DNA of 64,000 bases from Microbotryomycetes sp. JL201. Lineage: Eukaryota; Basidiomycota; Microbotryomycetes. Position 1 is the stretch's first letter. Every line of letters starts with the position of its first letter. The stretch is taken from the NCBI GenBank assembly GCA_033819885.1, contig JAQYUZ010000008.1, positions 467,096-531,095 of the forward strand, given 5' to 3'. Position numbers and translations under genes: made by a program. Shown here in pieces: positions 41,024 to 51,093 of this stretch. The notes below the pieces were generated by a model. It saw only the letters and a list, made by a program, of their open reading frames with translations, ran no database searches and was not told the origin of the DNA.

Positions 41024-41275
41024 GCTGGCTCTTGTTCCTCGATCTTTGATCTTTGCAGTTTGTGTGTGGTTCTGATGTGATTGTTGTGTTTTTTGTTATC
41101 AGTTCAGATCAGTCTTGTCTGTCAATGCATTTCTTTTTGTGCTGAGCGTTTTTCGACTTGTCAATACTTTGCCGGTCAAGTCGGTCGTACTTTTTGAGCA
41201 GTTTGCAGGGTAAATTGAGCTCCGCAGCTGTCGCGTCAAGTCACGTGACCCCCCCTCGGTTTTGGTCTACTTTCC

Positions 41276-42821
41276 ATGGCGGGTTTCAACCTTGATCACT
41301 CGGTGGCGGCAGACGGGGCTCGAGTGAGGATAACTTTGGCCTCACCTGCACCACGTCATTCCCAGTCGTGCCCTGTAGCAACTCTGACAATGTCGAACGC
41401 GCCGTGCCCCAGCAGCAGCGACACTGTCCAAGAAATTGGTCCGCAGAAAATCTTGGTGCTTCAGATGGGCAAATACAAGACGTCTGGCTTGGCTGGTGAG
41501 CACTCGTGGTTGTCTGGCGCAGGGGCCCGTGCGCACAAGAACTCTTCAAAATACATCTGACTATGCGTGCAGCAGTTTCAAAAGTTGCCAACAATGTTTC
41601 CGACCCGCTTTCGGAGCTATCTGTGCCCAGTAGTCTCGATAGCAAGCTGGACGAGGGCTTTGAGAATGAGCTCGGCGACGATTTCAACGGGAACAGCGGT
41701 GACGACGAGAGCTACAGGACTGAAACATCATCAGGACTTAGCGAACGCGAGTCGGACAATGATGCTTGTGATTCTCGCGGCAGAAAGGCTCAGCGCGTCA
41801 ACGCCACGAACCACACGGTTTTTATTGGCGAATCGGATCCATTGGAAAAGAACTTGGAGACGGACATTCTCGCGTTGCTCTCTCAGGTCAGTCTCATTCG
41901 GTGTCTGGGCATGGGGCCGCCCGAGAGCTCAAGTGACCGGACCAGGACAAGCCGCTTGCGTCACTCGACTCGAGTTCACTTTCATTCCAAAATCGCCGCC
42001 AAGCCATGGCGTACGTGTGGGCTTACGCTGCGCAAAACAAGTTTATCTTGTACCGCCGTGGTGGCAGCTTTGTACCTTCCAAAGCCCACTACTTTTGCTC
42101 CATGTCCCTGGCTGTAAACGCCAAACGACATTGCAGTCGTTCCTGCAACTACAAACTCGTTGTTCTACAAGTCTCTGGCGGATTATGGAAGGTGAAAGTC
42201 CTCGATCCGTCCCACACGCACAAGCTTGATGCAACAGCTTATCAGCTTTTGGTCGAAAAAGCTTTGGACAGCCGTCGGCGCCGCAAGGGTTATGAAAGGC
42301 TGACGGTATCAAAATCAGCCCTCGACAAGAGCTCAAGCGCGACCGTTGTCGGCAGCCACTCGCCTTTTGCGCAGCCGCGCAAGCGTCCAAGTTTTACGAT
42401 TGCGCCACAGCCTTTGCCATCGGACCCACCCCGCCCTTCTGACTTGGAAGCCCAAGAGTGGCCGCTCAAAAAGCAGAAGCGATCAAGCAGCCTTGGACCA
42501 TCTCTGCCTGTCCCTCACGACCAACTTTTGATCTCTGCAGCTAGCGACTCGGTCTCGGTCCCGATTTTGTCCAGTGTCCTTGCTTCAAAAGCTCCACACC
42601 TCTCTCGATTGGCTCCAACGCTCAAGCAACAAGGTGTCGACACCATCAGTGCTTTGGTGGACCTGGCGCACATGAGTCGGGAAACACAAACCGAGTTTTT
42701 GAAAGCTGTCGCAAGCAGGATGACCAAGGCGAGCATTGGTGTCAGCTCGGGTGCCACCATGACTCTTATCGACCGTCACCTTTTGCTCGAGCTATTGTCA
42801 CTCCTTCGCGGTCTTGCCTAA
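41276..42821 (+). CDS. FAR1-like (WRKY-GCM1) zinc-finger protein, paralog A
   Basis: Predicted 469 residues from exons 41276-41495, 41573-41886 and 41946-42821 (GT-AG, in frame). Residues about 190-270 form a FAR1-like DNA-binding finger: AYVWAYAAQNKFILYRRGG, a first Cys in YFCSM, CSRSCNYKLVVL, a GLWKVKV strand and the SHTH pair, giving the Cys-Cys-His-x-His pattern of Mutator-transposase/FAR1/FLYWCH-type fingers. A basic, Pro-rich linker follows. The last 95 residues are helical and conserved with two other genes here: SRLAPTLKQQGVDTISALVD, then MTLIDRHLLLELLSLL. No transposase DDE domain is seen. Probably a nuclear DNA-binding protein; domestication from a transposon is possible but not shown. 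Confidence 0.75.
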
Positions 42822-43187
42822 CCAGAGACGTTTGATTTGATTTCGTTTTGCTTTTGACGAGATCGTTGTGGCATGTATAGCGTGCGCTTGCAATCATGAG
42901 TCGCGTCTAGCGAACCTTGTGTCACAAGCTGTCGCCGGAAGAACGCAGATTCGCTCGGCGAGCGAGGCGCAAGAAAAGTTGAGCGAGTTGTAACTGCTCT
43001 CGAGCATTTGGTTTGTCGTACTAGAACGGCATGCTTGTTGAGGCAACTTGGTGCTCGTCACCCGTCTGGCACTACTATCAAGTGCTTGATTTGTCGCGAA
43101 AAGTGGAGCACCGCTCGCCGAGTCACGTGCGCCGCGGTGCTTTTGTTTTCTGTTTGTTGCCGCCGTCGTCGTGCATGCTCGGTCGTG
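42822..43187. promoter_or_regulatory. Intergenic region between paralogs A and B
   Basis: Spacer of 366 bases between two tandem paralogs. No terminal repeat or target-site duplication that would mark a transposon was noticed by eye. Confidence 0.4.
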
Positions 43188-44866
43188 ATGATGAACGAAT
43201 CACAGTGCAAGTCTGTACAGGCGAATGAGCATGCCAGTGAGCCATTGCTGCCATTGTGCCCCGCGCCGGTTGTCATGCCAAATCAAGCAATGCGTCTACA
43301 CGCGGGAGAAGACACACTGTACCAGATGTCTGTTGGTGCTCGCTTCGAGTCACTGGACGCTTTCAAACTAACCTTGCACCGTGCTACGCGTGAGTTTCGC
43401 CGCCCGCGAGGCCCGAGCGCGCGCACTTTCGACAGCGTCTCGCCTGCAGGCCACGCTGACATCGACTTGTCTCGATGGCTGCACAGTCACAGACGGTGTC
43501 AAGTACTGCGTCAAACGTTCGACCGACGCTCTGATCGAGCTAGGCTGCAATTGGCACGGCGACCCGACCGTTGCTACAAACGCAAAATGTCCTGCACGAG
43601 TTGGTTGCACACACGTCGACGGATCGTCAACAGTCGTCGTTACCGTCAGTGAAATGAGCGCCAGTTGTCATGACCATCCGGTGACGGACACAGCAGCCAA
43701 GCTGCGCAAGCGCAAACTGTGCGAGAGCGACATCAAGACGATTTTAACCCGAGCCGAGCGTGGTCACAGTCGTGGAAGCAAGCAAGCTCGTCTGGACGAC
43801 CGTGATCGTCCAAAATCCCGCTCTGCGGATGACGACGACGAGGTGGCTGCGCAGCAAAGTACTTTGTGCCCGCCTGTTGACCGTGCAGACGTCAAATCTG
43901 CGTTTCGTGTCGGCGCCGAGCAGGACAGCGACATGGCCACGAAAGAGCAGCTGGCCGAGGCGTACCCAAAGCAAAGCATGCTTCAGGATGAGATACGTGC
44001 CTGGCTCGACTCGGTGAACCCCTTTCGTTCGTGCAAAGTCGTCGCTTCGCTGACAGATTTCGCTCTCCAAGAACAACAATCTCGCCCGACCCGATTCCTG
44101 CACGCTTTCATTCGTGTCTTCACAGGAAATTACGGCTTATCTGCACGCATACGCCGCTCAAAACAGCTTTGTCTTGTACAGACGCGGCGGTCTCAACATG
44201 CAGTCGACGTTCGAACGAGCTTGGTTTTTTTGTCTCGCGTCAACGCGCCACTACCAGCAAAAGTTTAGCATCAAGCCGTGCTCGTACAAAATCAAGATTG
44301 AAAAGCGTCTTGATGGGACGTGGAAGGTCTCATCCGGCGTATGGATGCATTCGCACGCGCTCGACCGGGCGACGTTTGCTGATTCGCTCAACTGCTACGA
44401 TGGAGGCAGCGCCCGTGGCATTTTCCCAGATGCACTCTGGCCGCAACGTGAAAGCGTTGAACGCGGAGACAAGACCAGTGAGGACAATAAAACAGGTTCT
44501 GATCCGCCGACCAACGTCTTGTCGCCTCATCTCGACCTGGAGGTTCCAAAGGCTTTGAACGGGGTTGATGAGGTTTTGATGAGGAATGAGCATGTGGAGC
44601 ACAACTTTGCATCTCGTCTTGGCTCGTTGCTGAGCCACAAAGCAGCAATACCTCGTCTTGCCGAGCTTGCGCCAGTTCTCCTCGCTCACGGCGTGTCCTC
44701 CATGTCTGCTTTTGTCGACCTGATTCTCATGACCCAACCGGCTAGATTCGAATTTATCAAGACTGTCACGAGCAAGACCACAAACTCGACTGTGAAAATG
44801 ACGTTGATCGACAGACACCTCTTGCTCAATGTTTTGGCGGCGTTTGCTGACGACAAGGGGGGATAG
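43188..44866 (+). CDS. Double FAR1-like zinc-finger protein, paralog B
   Basis: Predicted 512 residues from exons 43188-43389, 43487-44013 and 44057-44866. Two FAR1-like fingers are visible. The first (about residues 45-125) reads GARFESLDAFKLTLHRAT joined by splicing to DGVKYCVKRS, then AKCPARVGC, VVVTV and the ligand pair CHDHP. The second (about 255-335) reads ITAYLHAYAAQNSFVLYRRG, WFFCLAST, KPCSYKIKI, GTWKVSSGV and MHSH. The C-terminal domain RLAELAPVLLAHGVSSMSAF ... MTLIDRHLLLNVLAAF matches paralogs A and D. All junctions keep frame. The basic stretch KLRKRKLC may be a nuclear signal. Tandem with paralog A in the same orientation, so local duplication is likely, followed by strong divergence. 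Confidence 0.77.
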
Positions 44867-45443
44867 TTGCGCTCGAGTTGATCTTTCTGTGCACTTGATT
44901 GCTTGTCAATGGATGGGTCCTTTTCCAGATGAACTTTTACTCCATCCTGGCTTGTACGCTACACAGGCTTTTGGCCAAGACAATATGTCTCGCAGAAGAT
45001 ACAACGGTTGAATAGAGTTCGTCTTGAGCTATCTGGATATCAAGCAAAGATGATGGCGGACGTCCAGATCGACCCGTGCACGAGCGTCGACTCGGAATGT
45101 CAAGACATTGCGCCTGATTTTCGACTGTAAATCATGCTTGGAAAATCACGCGCAAAAGTCTGACTGTGCCAATCTGACCGCTGTCGCAGTGACAATGTGC
45201 GCAGAGCAAGAAGAGAGGCATTGCTGTCACACTCCTCGTCCTTGTAGGCAAATGAGCGCCGAGTGTCGATACCGAAGCTCGTTTGCCAACTCGATACGCA
45301 AATACCCGTACTGTAAAGCTCGGCCCGGAATGAGATCAATACAGCGTCCGTCAAACTTGTCGGGCGAGCAAATGTCGCCGGTGGCGAGATGGCTATCTGG
45401 AATCGACCGTTCGGCATTGCAACAACGCTTTTCCGAGATACAA
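44867..45443. other. Convergent intergenic region
   Basis: Holds the 3' ends of paralog B and QCR7. Short frames on both strands; nothing recognised. Confidence 0.45.
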
Positions 45444-45953
45444 TCAAGCCTTCTTGACAGAGTCCCATTCTGCTCGCTCCTTTGCCTCTGCCTCGATCTC
45501 TTGAACGATCGGCTTCAAGTATCGAACGTCCTTGTGGCGGGCGGAAATGTCAGTAAACGGGACGGCGCAACATGATTGCGTGAATCCCGAGCGTACCTCT
45601 GAAGCAGGCACCCACTCGTCCTTGGGCAGTTCCTTGTGTGCGACGGCGCACATGGACGCAGTGCGCAGACGGAAAGCGCGATCATACGAGTCTCGCTCAG
45701 ACAAGCGGGTCAGCGCCTGTCGATAGAGGCCATGTCAGCCGGTCTCGAGTTACTCGGTAAACGCGCGGGCGCCAAGCGCGAGACGCACCTTTTGAACGGT
45801 CTGGTTCTCCTCAATCAGGATATCGTCGTACTTTAAGCCGTGCTTGCGGTAGCCTGCGAGTGACGCATATCGGTCTGCGAGCGGCTTGAGGAAGCTGTAC
45901 AAGCCGCGCGAGTTCTTGACGGCGTTGGCGAATGACGGGCCAAGAACAGACAT
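45444..45953 (-). CDS. QCR7: Cytochrome bc1 complex subunit 7
   Basis: Matrix-side subunit of respiratory complex III (UQCRB family), 123 residues from exons 45953-45789, 45716-45597 and 45530-45444. The sequence MSVLGPSFANAVKNSRGLYS, KPLADRYASLAGYRKHGLKY, DDILIEENQTVQKALTRLSE, RDSYDRAFRLRTASMCAVAH and KELPKDEWVPASEDVRYLKP matches the family along its full length, including the conserved DDL/DDI and RLP/KELPKDEW elements. No cleavable presequence, as usual. Confidence 0.94.
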
Positions 45954-46422
45954 GCTGTCGTGCGCGCCCATGGGAAGCACAGTCAGTCATACGATCATGC
46001 AAGCACAGTCGTGAGAGTCTTTGGCCTCGTCGACGCCAGGCGTGCGTGCGACTGTGCGTGTGTTGCGCTTGTCGGCGTCGGCCGCCGTCGCCACGCTCGA
46101 CGTGCAGTGCGACAGACACGGTCGCAGGGACAGACGTCGCGTCGCAAAAATGTTTCTGGTCGAGGCCAAGGTGGCTACTTACGTGTGCGCGTGCGTCAGA
46201 GGGCGTCAAAGGCCAACCTGCGACCGCTTCCGATTGGCTCACGGATAGGAGGCGCGCCCGCGTTCATGGTCATTTCAACCAGATATAGTGCACAATGTTT
46301 GACGATGACAAGGAGCTTGTTGACGCTACTAACACGATCACCAGCCGGGACCTTGTTCACAGAGAGCACAACAGGAATTGATTGCAATAATAGTAAAGCG
46401 ATCGTACGACATGACCGCAGCA
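45954..46422. promoter_or_regulatory. QCR7 upstream region
   Basis: About 470 bases holding the QCR7 promoter and the 3' end of the next minus-strand gene. Nothing else seen. Confidence 0.4.
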
Positions 46423-49206
46423 TTACCGCTCACCGCGCAACCACGTCGCCTCGAACTCGGCAAACGAGGCCCTTCTATCCGGCGCTACAGGCTTGACCGA
46501 GGGCGCCACTTTGACGGGCGACTGGCTCTGCGCTTTGCTGCGGATGCGAGAGAGCAATGACGGTTTGAGCGGAGGCACGGCATTCGACATGTGCAGGGTT
46601 TTCACTTTCGTCGTCGTAGTCGCAGTCGCGGCAACGCCTGAATCGGATTCAACCTCGGCAGGAGCAGGAGGAGGCGCGGGCGCAGATGCAGACTGCGGTG
46701 ATGTTGAGACGACGGACTGGAGCGATTCGGAACTACCATCGGCCGACTTGAGGGAATCGCCCGACCTGCTCGCGAGCGTCACCTTGAGCGATTTGGGTTC
46801 CGGCTTTTTGAGCTCGTCACCTTGAGCTGCAAAAGTCGTCTTGCTCGTGTCGGCGACTGCTTTGGTGCCGAGTGCGACTTCACTCGCGATCGTCTTGCCT
46901 ACGCTGTCCTCGGTCGACTGCTTCGATTTGGGCTTTGGCACCTCGACGCCGATGAACGTCTTGTCTTGACGCGTGGGCATCTCACGCATGCTCTTGCCGA
47001 CAGGTGGAGCGCCAGCTTCGGGCGCCACTGTCATTGCCATAGAGGCATCGTCGACCTCGGATTTGTCGGCCGTCGCAGCCGTCTCTGTCGGCGCAGGTGG
47101 GCCTTGCACGCTGTTGGCACCGCTGTACAGAGCTTGAAGGCGTGCCGTGTATTGATTTTGATCAGGCACAAAGTGGCCATCGTCACTGTCTTCGACCTCT
47201 GGGCTGGGTCTCGCCGAAGATGACCGAGTCTCGACGCCCGTCATCTGCACGTCTTTGTTGTCGACGCTCGTCTGACGATCAACTCTTGTGCCATTGACTT
47301 GCGAATCACTGACGGCTGGCTCGACCGGCTGGATTGGAACATCTTCGACGGGCAGTTTTGGAGAAATCTTGCCTCCTTTGACCAATTCTGTCCACACTTG
47401 TTCGCCTCGATCGCGAACGGCAGCCTTCAGTCGCATCCTCGGCCACACGCCGACTTGTTCTGCCTCGAGCATGTCAATCATGGCCAGACGTAGCTCAATA
47501 GATTCTGCAAAGAATGATTGAGGCGAGACGGCCAACGTCGGCAGGGCGAGAACTTTTGCAAGCGGTACGAAATCCGAATGCAGCGCAGCGAGGTACGTTT
47601 GCCAATCGGCGAGAGACGATTGCTTCGGCAAGACTGACAATTGCGGAGGCGGGTTTGGTGCGGGCAGGATTGCAGGTCGATACACGACGACAGTGTGACC
47701 AGGGGCAAGGTCGCCAAACGGCAGCGCGCCCGAGTGGGCAGGAGCACGCAAGCCCGTCTGAGCGTGGCCGGACTGTCCAGACAGTGCGGGCGCGATTTTC
47801 TGATCGAGCAATAAACTGCGCGTGAACGGCGGCGCGAGAATGCGCGACTCGACTTTTTTGCCCGACATGCGACCGCCGCTCAAAGCTCCGCTAGTCGCTG
47901 GATCGCGAGTCGCAGGCGATTGGTACACCTCGTCAGCCGCACCGGCTTCAATGTCCATCGACGATACAACGTTTTGCTTGCTCGCCGACGGCGCAGCTTG
48001 CTGAGGAGCCTTTCTCGCTGGCAAGACTCTGGTCGGCTGTTTCGGCATCTTTTGCTTCTTTTTGGGCGGCATTGCAGTGTCAATGCCGCCCAACGATGGA
48101 TGCAGAGATGATCCTAGCTCGTCTTTAGGTGGATGTACACAATTGTAGTTGGAACGGGCGAGCTTTGCATCGCTCGGCACTTAAAACGATTTCGAGTCAG
48201 CACGCTTCTACACGAGTCGCAAAACCTGGCTCACCGTCTGAAGGAGGTGGGTTCTGCGGGCGCAAAACCCAACCGCCTTCCTTTGCTTTGGCCAGCTTGA
48301 GGATAAAAGGGCAGCCGGCGCGACGATACGCGCAAGTGATGTGCATGTATGCGGATTGAGCTTTTGTCGTGCGGTCATCAGTCACGACGACGACCATTCC
48401 CAAGTTGCTGCAATGATTGCAAGTTGTTGTGTCAGAGAGTGTGTATTGACGCTCGAGACGGACACGACTGACGAGGCGATTTCAAAGACCAAGGACGTGA
48501 ACCCCTTTGGCGTCGAAAATACAATGTTTTCGAGTTTCGACCACTCTTGGTAGTTGGAAAGAGGAGGTTGGACGATGGGTGCAGGTTTGCGGTCCATTGT
48601 CTCGGCTGGAGGTACAGAGCCAGACAGTGAGCGAGCGAGCGAACCTTGGCCCGTGTAGTCGCTCTCTTTTGCCGGACTTGAAGGCACCGAGTGAATCGGA
48701 CCGTGCTGATACGGAGAGCCGAGAAATGGAGGGTCGCCATCGCTCTCGTTTGCCTCGTCTTCGTCCGACGAAGGTTCGCGGTACGTTGGTCGGTCGGGGT
48801 TTCCAAACAAGCCAGAATGACGGCGCGACGACTTGCGGACGGGCTCGTCAGTCTTGGGTCTCGCCGTGCGTCGTTTTCGTTTCTTGGGCGGCGCGGCAGT
48901 GGCGGCGGCAGCGTGCACGAACGTGGGCACAGGAGCGACGCCCGATGACAGGGCCACTGATTCCATCGGTAGAGCCAACTGCTGGTGCTGTTGCTGCCAT
49001 GGGTTGACTGACGCGTACGAGGCTGTTGTCGACGTCACAGTCGGACCTTGAGCCGGCACAGACGGGGCAGCAGCAAAGCTGGTTGAAGCGGCTGGTGCAG
49101 GCGACCTGTGGTCGCTGTCCGACTCTTCCGAGCCTGACATGAGTACTGTTCCGTTGACGTGTTCTGGTACGTTTGTCAAGGCGTTCCATGTAGGTTGCGA
49201 GGCCAT
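46423..49206 (-). CDS. Large FAR1-like zinc-finger protein, paralog C
   Basis: Three exons (49206-48473, 48407-48235, 48179-46423) join what look like three separate frames into one of 887 residues; donors GTCAGT and GTGAGC and acceptors TGCAG and TTTAAG keep phase. The joined region forms a FAR1-like finger at about residues 230-325: IVFSTPKGFTSLVFEIASSN, MVVVVTDDR, YMHITCAYRRAGCPFILKLA, GGWVLRP and the terminal NYNCVHP, where Cys-x-His takes the place of His-x-His. Upstream lies a Ser/Pro-rich region with a basic patch (PPKKRKRRTARPK), a likely nuclear signal. Downstream, LADWQTYLAALHSDFVPLAK and MIDMLEAEQVGVWPRMRLKA resemble the C-terminal domain of the other paralogs weakly. The remainder is disordered. 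Function unknown. Confidence 0.7.
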
Positions 49207-49924
49207 TTCTCTCGTGAGCGGGCGAGGGCGCGGGCTGGTGCTCGAAAGCGCGAATCAGACCGACAGCAGCGGGACAAGCGTCGGAGCGAGTACAAACAAG
49301 CGATCAAACGTAGCCGAGCCTGCCGCCAACGTTGAGTGATGACGTTGTAAGTTGCAAAGATAGAGTCTCGGCGGTGTGGGCAGCGTGCGATGACGGCAAG
49401 CGACGAAACCCTGAAGCAGTGAATCCAAGGGTGGGAAGGGGGTTTTGACGAAATGAACGAGAGGCCGGGCTCGTCGACGAGCTCGTGCGAGGCCGCGTCG
49501 AGAGTGCAGAAGCAAGCTCGGAGCGAGAGCGCACACGCCGCCTGAAAACACGTTCGTCCGTAAGCAACGCGGTCCTCGCAAGACCACGCAGAGCGCTAGA
49601 TGCATTTGATAGACAGAACAAGCAGGTCTCTACGTCAGATTTCGCGATCTGCATTGCTGTGCGTCCACCGAGCAGCCGAGCCGCGTGGCTCGGGCGTCGC
49701 CCACCAATTTTCATTCGTGTGATGCTGTACAGATCATCCGACAGGCCGACGGACTATTCTCAGAAGGCTTGCAATCACAAGCTCGTCAATGGCTGTTGTC
49801 TTGTCATCGCCAGACATTTTCCTGGTACGGAAGCTTGCGTGGGGATAAGCATTGCAAGACGCATTTACAGATCCGAGCATTCCCTTTTGTGATCGACTAC
49901 AGCAAAGACGCGCCAAGTGCAAAT
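49207..49924. other. Intergenic region
   Basis: About 720 bases between paralog C and NDK1, both on the minus strand. It holds the promoter of paralog C. A minus-strand frame at 49304-49714 is Arg/Ser-rich and unsupported. Confidence 0.45.
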
Positions 49925-50669
49925 TTACTCGTAGATCCAGACCTGCGAGCAAGTCTCGGTTCAGTGACGGTGCAACGAGATGTGCGCAAGAAACGCCAAC
50001 TGACCTCGTTGGCGAGCTTGTACTGGTTCAAACCCTCGGGGAACCACAGAGCAATCTCCTTTTGGCCGTTCTCGACAGAGTCCGACTGTCGAAGCATGAT
50101 CAGTGCGTGTCTTGGCAGGGTAGACTCGCAACTTACGCCGTGGCAGACGTTGCGTCCGACGTCAATGGCAAAGTCACCACGGACTGATAGGACGGAGAAA
50201 TCAGTTGCACATTCACAACATGTGACTCCGAAGCAACGCACTGGTGCCAGGGGCCGAGGCCAAGGGGTTGGTGGCGCCGAGGAGGGTGCGACCAGTCTTG
50301 ACGGCGTCCTTACCCTCCCAGACCATGGCGACGACGGGGCCTGCGACAGGACGACATGTTCAAACGGTTGCCACGCGCTAGAAAGCCAAACACGCACCCG
50401 AAGCCATGTACTTGACGAGGCCAGGGAAAAAGGCCTTTGACTTCAAGTCCTCGTAGTGCTTCTCGAGGTGCTCGACCGTGGGCGAGACCATCTTCAAAGC
50501 GACCAGCTTGTAGCCGCGGCGCTCGAAGCGGGCAATGATCTCTCCGACCAAGCCGCGGTTGACACCGTCGGGCCTGCACAGACGAGCGAGTGCCCGTCAG
50601 CAAGAGCGCGAGCGTTGGCCGGACACTGCAACATACTTGATCATGATGTAGGTCTGCTCCTGGTTGGCC
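49925..50669 (-). CDS. YNK1: Nucleoside diphosphate kinase, first exon unresolved
   Basis: Transfers the terminal phosphate between nucleoside tri- and diphosphates through a phospho-His. Exons read [103 protein letters not shown] (active-site His in NVCHGSDS) and [18 protein letters not shown]; a last exon adds VWIYE and the stop at 49925, the standard ending. Exon 1 with the ATG must lie upstream of the TAG acceptor at 50670-50671 and end in phase 2; I could not fix it. All other junctions are GT-AG. Confidence 0.92.
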
Positions 50670-51093
50670 CTATTGTCATCGAAATGAAAGAATTGCATAG
50701 AGCGTCAGAGCCACATCCAATGCATGCATGCGCACGTTTTGCTGTTTTTCCTCGGCGTGCCCGCGTGTACGCTGTATCGCCAGGTAGGGCCAGCACTAGC
50801 GAGCTGACGCTCATTCATGCACCTTGGTAGCTGCTACGTGTTGCCCAAATGGCATCAAGGGCAGGGCTCTTTCGCTCGTGCGAACGCGACAGCCACGTTC
50901 AGGCCGCTCGAGTGTGCAATCGTGCACACCCTTGGACCATGGCGCCAGGTCATAGTGGAGGTGTAGCTCGTGTACGCGACTCACATGTCTACTGCAATGG
51001 GGGTGAAAGTAGAACCGCAAACGCCAACGCGCGCATGCAAACAATTTCCGCATACACGCAGGTCATCTTTGAAATACAGCTGATATAAGCAAC
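50670..51093. promoter_or_regulatory. NDK1 upstream region
   Basis: Must contain the missing first exon, a 5' intron and the promoter of NDK1. No other feature recognised. Confidence 0.4.

Noticed and set aside
41276-44866. Paralogs A and B as one active DNA transposon
   Set aside because: No DDE transposase, terminal inverted repeats or target duplication seen by eye; both genes are intact with introns.
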